This document shows positions 41,466-44,237 of a stretch of 44,237 nt of DNA, piece by piece. The stretch is from Clostridia bacterium (GTDB lineage Bacteria; Bacillota; Clostridia; Oscillospirales; QAMX01): NCBI GenBank assembly GCA_017414715.1, contig JAFQKV010000084.1:1-44237 (forward strand), written 5' to 3'. The translations under genes and the position numbers were made by a program. Every line of letters begins with the position of its first letter. Position 1 is the first letter of the stretch. The notes beneath the pieces were generated by a model, which saw only the letters and a program-made list of their open reading frames with translations, was not told the origin of the DNA and ran no database searches.

Positions 41466-42746
41466 TCATTTTTCAGAAATCCAAAGAGCCACAGCGCCGT
41501 GTTTGGGGATATTGAAGCGCAGGATCTCATCTGCCGGGAGGCTCTCACCCGTCCAAAGATTGGTTGCGTTCTCCGCACCGGTAAGCTCCAGTTCGGTCAG
41601 GGCAAAGCCGATCTCCGCATCTCTCTCTCCGGCATTGAAGAGAGCCGCATAGCGGCCGGGCTTTTCCGCGTGGTTTGCCGTCCAGAGGATGGCCTCTCCC
41701 TCCGCGCTCTTTCTTCGCCACACCTCATGGGCATTGCGGGCGGCCCGGTGCATCTCGAGGATATCCGTATTGGTCAGCACCGACATAGTGAAATCATCCA
41801 TTTTGGTCATCTCGCTTCCGATTATCAGCGGTGAGCGGAAAATGGACCAAAGCGTCATCATGGTGTAGTGCTCGTCCTGTGTGAATTTTGTGCGGATATC
41901 GGGATTTTTGCACTGACGCAGGGCGCCGATGGGCAGCATATCCGCATCCGGCCAGTTGCCGGCACCGGTGTGGATACACCAGGTCTTTGCCCGGGAGAAC
42001 ATATCGTAGAGAAGGTGCCAGTTATCCCAGAAATCGTCGGTGATGCGCCACATGTGTGCCACATCCTTATAAAGCTCGGACAGCTCGGGGACGGCAGGTC
42101 CGGGCGAGAGACTGAAAACCATGTCTCTGCCGCAATTCTGCAGGCTTTCACTCATCAGCCGCAGCTCATCCGTACACCGGGGAAGCTCGCGGCAGATATC
42201 ATCGCACTTGATGAAGTCAACGCCCCACTCGGCATACAGGGCAAAAATGCTGTCATAATAGGCCTTTGCTCCGGGATGCTTCGGATCAACACCGTGCATA
42301 TCCGGATTCCACGCACAGATGGAGGAGGGATCCGCCACTTCACGGGCAGTATATTCCGTTCCGTAAACAGAACAGTTTTTCCATGCCGCCTGCCGGGGGA
42401 TTCCGCGCATGATATGGATACCAAATTTCAGGCCCAGGGAATGAACGTATTCCGCAAGGGGTGCAAAACCCTTACCGTCGGCCGCCGAGGGAAAACGGTT
42501 AGGCGCGGGGATCAGCCGCCCGTATTCATCCATGCAAAGCTCGGAGAAAGGGCGATAAACATGGCCCAGAGAGTCGGGCTCCGACCACTGGATATCAACA
42601 ACAATGTATTCCCAACCGTAAGGCTTTAAATACTTTGCCATGAACTCGGCATTCTGCCGGACGATCTCCTCCGTTACGGCACCGCCGTAGCAATCCCAGG
42701 AATTCCAGCCCATGGGAGCGGTCATCACATGCTGTTTTTTGATCAT
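41466..42746 (-). CDS. GH27 alpha-galactosidase family enzyme
   Basis: This 426-residue enzyme is a family 27 alpha-galactosidase or alpha-N-acetylgalactosaminidase. Family marks are MGWNSWDCYGG near the N-terminus, GWEYIVVDIQW, GLKFGIHIMRG, the nucleophile Asp182 in DFIKCDD and the acid/base Asp in RITDDFW (about 237). The C-terminal antiparallel domain ends in HGAVALWIS. No signal peptide is visible. It is the first gene of an operon with corrinoid methyltransferase genes and has a promoter within the end of the upstream gene. Specificity (galactose or N-acetylgalactosamine) cannot be told. Confidence 0.93.
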   Translation of the reverse strand: MIKKQHVMTAPMGWNSWDCYGGAVTEEIVRQNAEFMAKYLKPYGWEYIVVDIQWSEPDSLGHVYRPFSELCMDEYGRLIPAPNRFPSAADGKGFAPLAEYVHSLGLKFGIHIMRGIPRQAAWKNCSVYGTEYTAREVADPSSICAWNPDMHGVDPKHPGAKAYYDSIFALYAEWGVDFIKCDDICRELPRCTDELRLMSESLQNCGRDMVFSLSPGPAVPELSELYKDVAHMWRITDDFWDNWHLLYDMFSRAKTWCIHTGAGNWPDADMLPIGALRQCKNPDIRTKFTQDEHYTMMTLWSIFRSPLIIGSEMTKMDDFTMSVLTNTDILEMHRAARNAHEVWRRKSAEGEAILWTANHAEKPGRYAALFNAGERDAEIGFALTELELTGAENATNLWTGESLPADEILRFNIPKHGAVALWISEK

Positions 42747-42788
42747 AATCTGCTCCTTCCCCTGTTTAAACCGTTCATCTTTGAAATG

Positions 42789-42818
42789 ATTATATCACAG
42801 TTTTCGATTGACCGTCAA
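42789..42818 (-). promoter_or_regulatory. Sigma-A promoter of the GH27-corrinoid operon
   Basis: On the minus strand TTGACG, 18 bp, TATAAT. It overlaps the 3' end of the YgjV-like gene. Confidence 0.7.
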
Positions 42819-43338
42819 CGCCATCCCGCGCTTTTTTCCGCATGGAAAAACGCACAAGGGCAAGGACAATGGACACGGTGGCAAATACGTTTCCGGCCGC
42901 CGATCCGTAGGCCGCAGAGTAGATGTTGTAGGAAAGCCAGAACGGCTGCGCAAGAAGTGATACCACGCGGATCTGCTTTTCGCGGTTCATCCACAGGGCG
43001 GCGATCTCCAGGCACACACCCGCAAAGGGCAGAAGGCTCCATAGTGAGCGATAGGTCGTTACTCCCGCGAGGATGGTAAGCGTAAAGATGCCCCCAAGTA
43101 TAAATATCCGCCATTTTCGAACAAATCCTGTTTCCTTCGCCTTAGCAGGCAGGGCAGCCAGGGCTCCGATCAGGTCAAAGATCGCCCCCTCAAAGGCACC
43201 GAGCAGCAGATACTGCAGAATATAGAAGATACGGGAAATGAGATTGATAAGAAGGATATCCCTGCGTTTTCTGCACTGAAAGCTCAGCCCAAAGAAAACA
43301 ACCGCCAGGATCCCGAACACCGTTGCCAACTGCTTCAA
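42790..43338 (-). CDS. YgjV-like integral membrane protein
   Basis: This protein has six or so hydrophobic segments and resembles the YgjV family of small inner-membrane proteins of unknown function (family pattern: FGILAVVFFGLSFQ then KRRDILLINLISRIFYILQYLLLGA). The start is uncertain. AAAGGAG lies 14 bases before a TTG at 43338, which gives the chosen 182-residue form, whereas an ATG at 43467 lacks a ribosome site and would add 43 residues without family likeness. The C-terminal tail is basic (RKKARDGVDGQSK). It is unlikely to be functionally linked to the GH27 operon. Confidence 0.68.
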   Translation of the reverse strand: MKQLATVFGILAVVFFGLSFQCRKRRDILLINLISRIFYILQYLLLGAFEGAIFDLIGALAALPAKAKETGFVRKWRIFILGGIFTLTILAGVTTYRSLWSLLPFAGVCLEIAALWMNREKQIRVVSLLAQPFWLSYNIYSAAYGSAAGNVFATVSIVLALVRFSMRKKARDGVDGQSKTVI

Positions 43339-43492
43339 AGGCTTGATCGCATCTCCTTTCAATTCCAATGTCCGTCCTGCCGGTATTGTAACACATCCGG
43401 TCCCGCTTTGCAAACTCAGGTGATAATATCCGTAATCAGAAACATTTTTTGCCAATATTCTCGGCATTTTTATATTTTCTTTTCTTTTTTTA

Positions 43493-43521
43493 TTGACAAA
43501 TCCGCATAAGTTATCTATAAT
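43493..43521 (+). promoter_or_regulatory. Sigma-A promoter of the CNNM gene leader
   Basis: TTGACA, 17 bp, TATAAT. Transcription should start near 43528, giving an unusually long leader of about 195 nt. Confidence 0.85.
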
Positions 43522-43563
43522 GTATGCGTACAGTGTTGAAAATAAGGAAGGTGATACATCTCC

Positions 43564-43623
43564 ATGGACAGTTGCAGTCCCAGTACCGACGGTGATCCTG
43601 ACAATCAGATCTTGCTTGAATAG
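43564..43623 (+). CDS. Candidate leader peptide rich in Asp and Pro (19 aa)
   Basis: AAGGAAGGTGAT precedes an ATG that opens a 19-codon ORF MDSCSPSTDGDPDNQILLE. Four Asp, one Glu and two Pro are among its residues. It lies between the promoter and the terminator, before the CNNM gene. Enteric Mg2+ transporter leader ORFs (mgtL, corL) also hold acidic/proline stretches that destabilise ribosomes at low Mg2+. A similar role is only inferred. Alternatively it is the remnant of an older start of the gene. Confidence 0.5.
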   Translation: MDSCSPSTDGDPDNQILLE

Positions 43624-43626
43624 TTA

Positions 43627-43688
43627 AGGCATACCTGTGCCCTTTATTGATTTTGGGGTGACGGGGTATGTCTGTTTTTGTTGTTTTT
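43627..43688 (+). terminator. Attenuator-like terminator in the CNNM leader
   Basis: AGGCATACC and GGTATGTCT form a 9-bp stem (one G-U) around a GC-rich internal segment and are followed by GTTTTTGTTGTTTTT. It precedes the CNNM start codon by 33 bp. Confidence 0.6.
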
Positions 43689-43721
43689 ACGCATTTCTGA
43701 TTAGGTTGAAAGGATACCCAA

Positions 43722-44237
43722 ATGATTACCGAACATATACCCAGTATCATCGTTATGGTGATATGTCTCATTCTCTCTGCATATTTCTCCGCTACGGAAA
43801 CGGCATTTCTCTCCATGAACAAGACCCGGCTCAAGGTGCTTGCGGACAAGGGAAACAAAAAAGCCCGGCTCGCGCTGTCGCTTGACGAGAAGTATGACCG
43901 GCTCATCTCCACCATTCTCATTGGCAATAACATTGTCAATATCACCCTCTCGTCTGTCGCCACGGTGGTCTTTGTTTCACTCCTTGCAAACTATGGTGAT
44001 GCCAGCTTCGGCGCAACGGTCTCCACAGCTGTCGTAACGGTGCTGGTGCTCATCTTCGGTGAGATCACCCCCAAGAGCCTTGCAAAGGATGCAGCAGATC
44101 CCTTCGCCATGTTCTCTGCACCGATCATTAACTTTATCATGAAGCTCCTGCTTCCTCTTTCCTTTATTTTCGGTCTTTGGAAGAAACTGACCGACCGCAT
44201 CATCACCTCAGAAGAGGAAGAGGCCATGTCGCAGGAA
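43722..44237 (+). CDS. CNNM/DUF21-domain (HlyC/CorC family) protein, partial at window edge
   Basis: The first 172 codons of a membrane protein of the HlyC/CorC family are present; the rest, normally CBS and CorC_HlyC domains, lies beyond the window. GGTTGAAAGGA precedes the ATG. The transmembrane DUF21 domain is recognised by ILSAYFSATETAFLSMNKTRL, the ISTILIGNNIVNI block and LIFGEITPKSLAKD. CNNM proteins are involved in Mg2+ or other cation transport and its regulation. The long leader with a short ORF and terminator suggests regulation by attenuation. Confidence 0.92.
   Translation, partial: MITEHIPSIIVMVICLILSAYFSATETAFLSMNKTRLKVLADKGNKKARLALSLDEKYDRLISTILIGNNIVNITLSSVATVVFVSLLANYGDASFGATVSTAVVTVLVLIFGEITPKSLAKDAADPFAMFSAPIINFIMKLLLPLSFIFGLWKKLTDRIITSEEEEAMSQE

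Noticed and set aside
43339..43467. Upstream extension of the YgjV-like gene to an ATG at 43467
   Set aside because: There is no ribosome site before this ATG and the extra residues do not look like the family N-terminus. A ribosome site lies near 43355.
43528..43721. M-box Mg2+ riboswitch before the CNNM gene
   Set aside because: The conserved GUUAGGUGAGGCUCCU element and the following helices of the M-box consensus were not found. A leader ORF with terminator explains the segment better.
1..44237. CRISPR arrays, insertion sequences, prophage genes, rRNA or tRNA genes
   Set aside because: No direct-repeat arrays, transposase or integrase reading frames, phage structural genes or RNA gene signatures were seen on either strand.

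Overview
The window looks like chromosome of an anaerobic gut Clostridia-type Firmicute (Oscillospiraceae/Lachnospiraceae-like; genus not determinable from sequence alone). Reasons: near-perfect sigma-A promoters with 16-18 bp spacers, strong AGGAGG ribosome sites, a SigH-type sigma factor, SmpB, DegV, GlpP and hemolysin-III genes of Firmicute type, moderately high G+C, and many glycoside hydrolases and corrinoid enzymes. No rRNA, tRNA, CRISPR array, phage module or insertion sequence was recognised.

Layout. 1-4.1 kb: GH20 hexosaminidase (minus), a truncated GH10-like ORF, a YfcC-family permease, a DUF2752 membrane protein and a zinc-ribbon/TM2 protein (plus). 4.2-6.6 kb: an orphan small-RNA-like transcription unit, then a membrane pyrophosphatase (hppA) broken by one extra C. 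6.7-12.5 kb: a six-gene glycerol-phosphate operon on the minus strand (glpP, glpA, FAD oxidoreductase, DUF1667, HAD phosphatase, G1P dehydrogenase) with a terminator hairpin in the glpP-glpA gap, as expected for GlpP antitermination. 12.6-17.1 kb: XRE regulator, AEC transporter, small membrane protein, MutS-like ATPase, the remnant of a second AEC gene, and a lipoprotein. 17.2-18.7 kb: small membrane ORF, smpB, esterase (minus). 18.8-23.8 kb: pyridoxamine kinase, dus, URO-D-like protein, sigH, zinc-ribbon protein, CofE-like ligase (plus).

23.8-43.4 kb is almost all minus strand and largely devoted to carbohydrate and peptide use: DegV, hemolysin-III, a secreted nuclease operon with an SGNH hydrolase and MFS permease; a DUF5058/membrane/M20 peptidase operon; a sialate O-acetylesterase/BNR sialidase-like/CapD-like operon; a GH2 beta-mannosidase; and a four-gene operon joining a GH27 alpha-galactosidase to a corrinoid protein, a URO-D-type methyltransferase and a RACo-like activator. 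Hexosaminidase, beta-mannosidase, alpha-galactosidase and sialic-acid enzymes together suggest degradation of host or plant glycans. The window ends inside a CNNM/CorC-type gene preceded by a promoter, a 19-codon acidic/proline leader ORF and a terminator.

The most interesting points are the GH27-corrinoid methyltransferase operon, the leader-peptide/terminator region before the CNNM gene, the orphan RNA before hppA, and the GlpP-type attenuator in an operon that combines both glycerol-phosphate stereoisomer enzymes.
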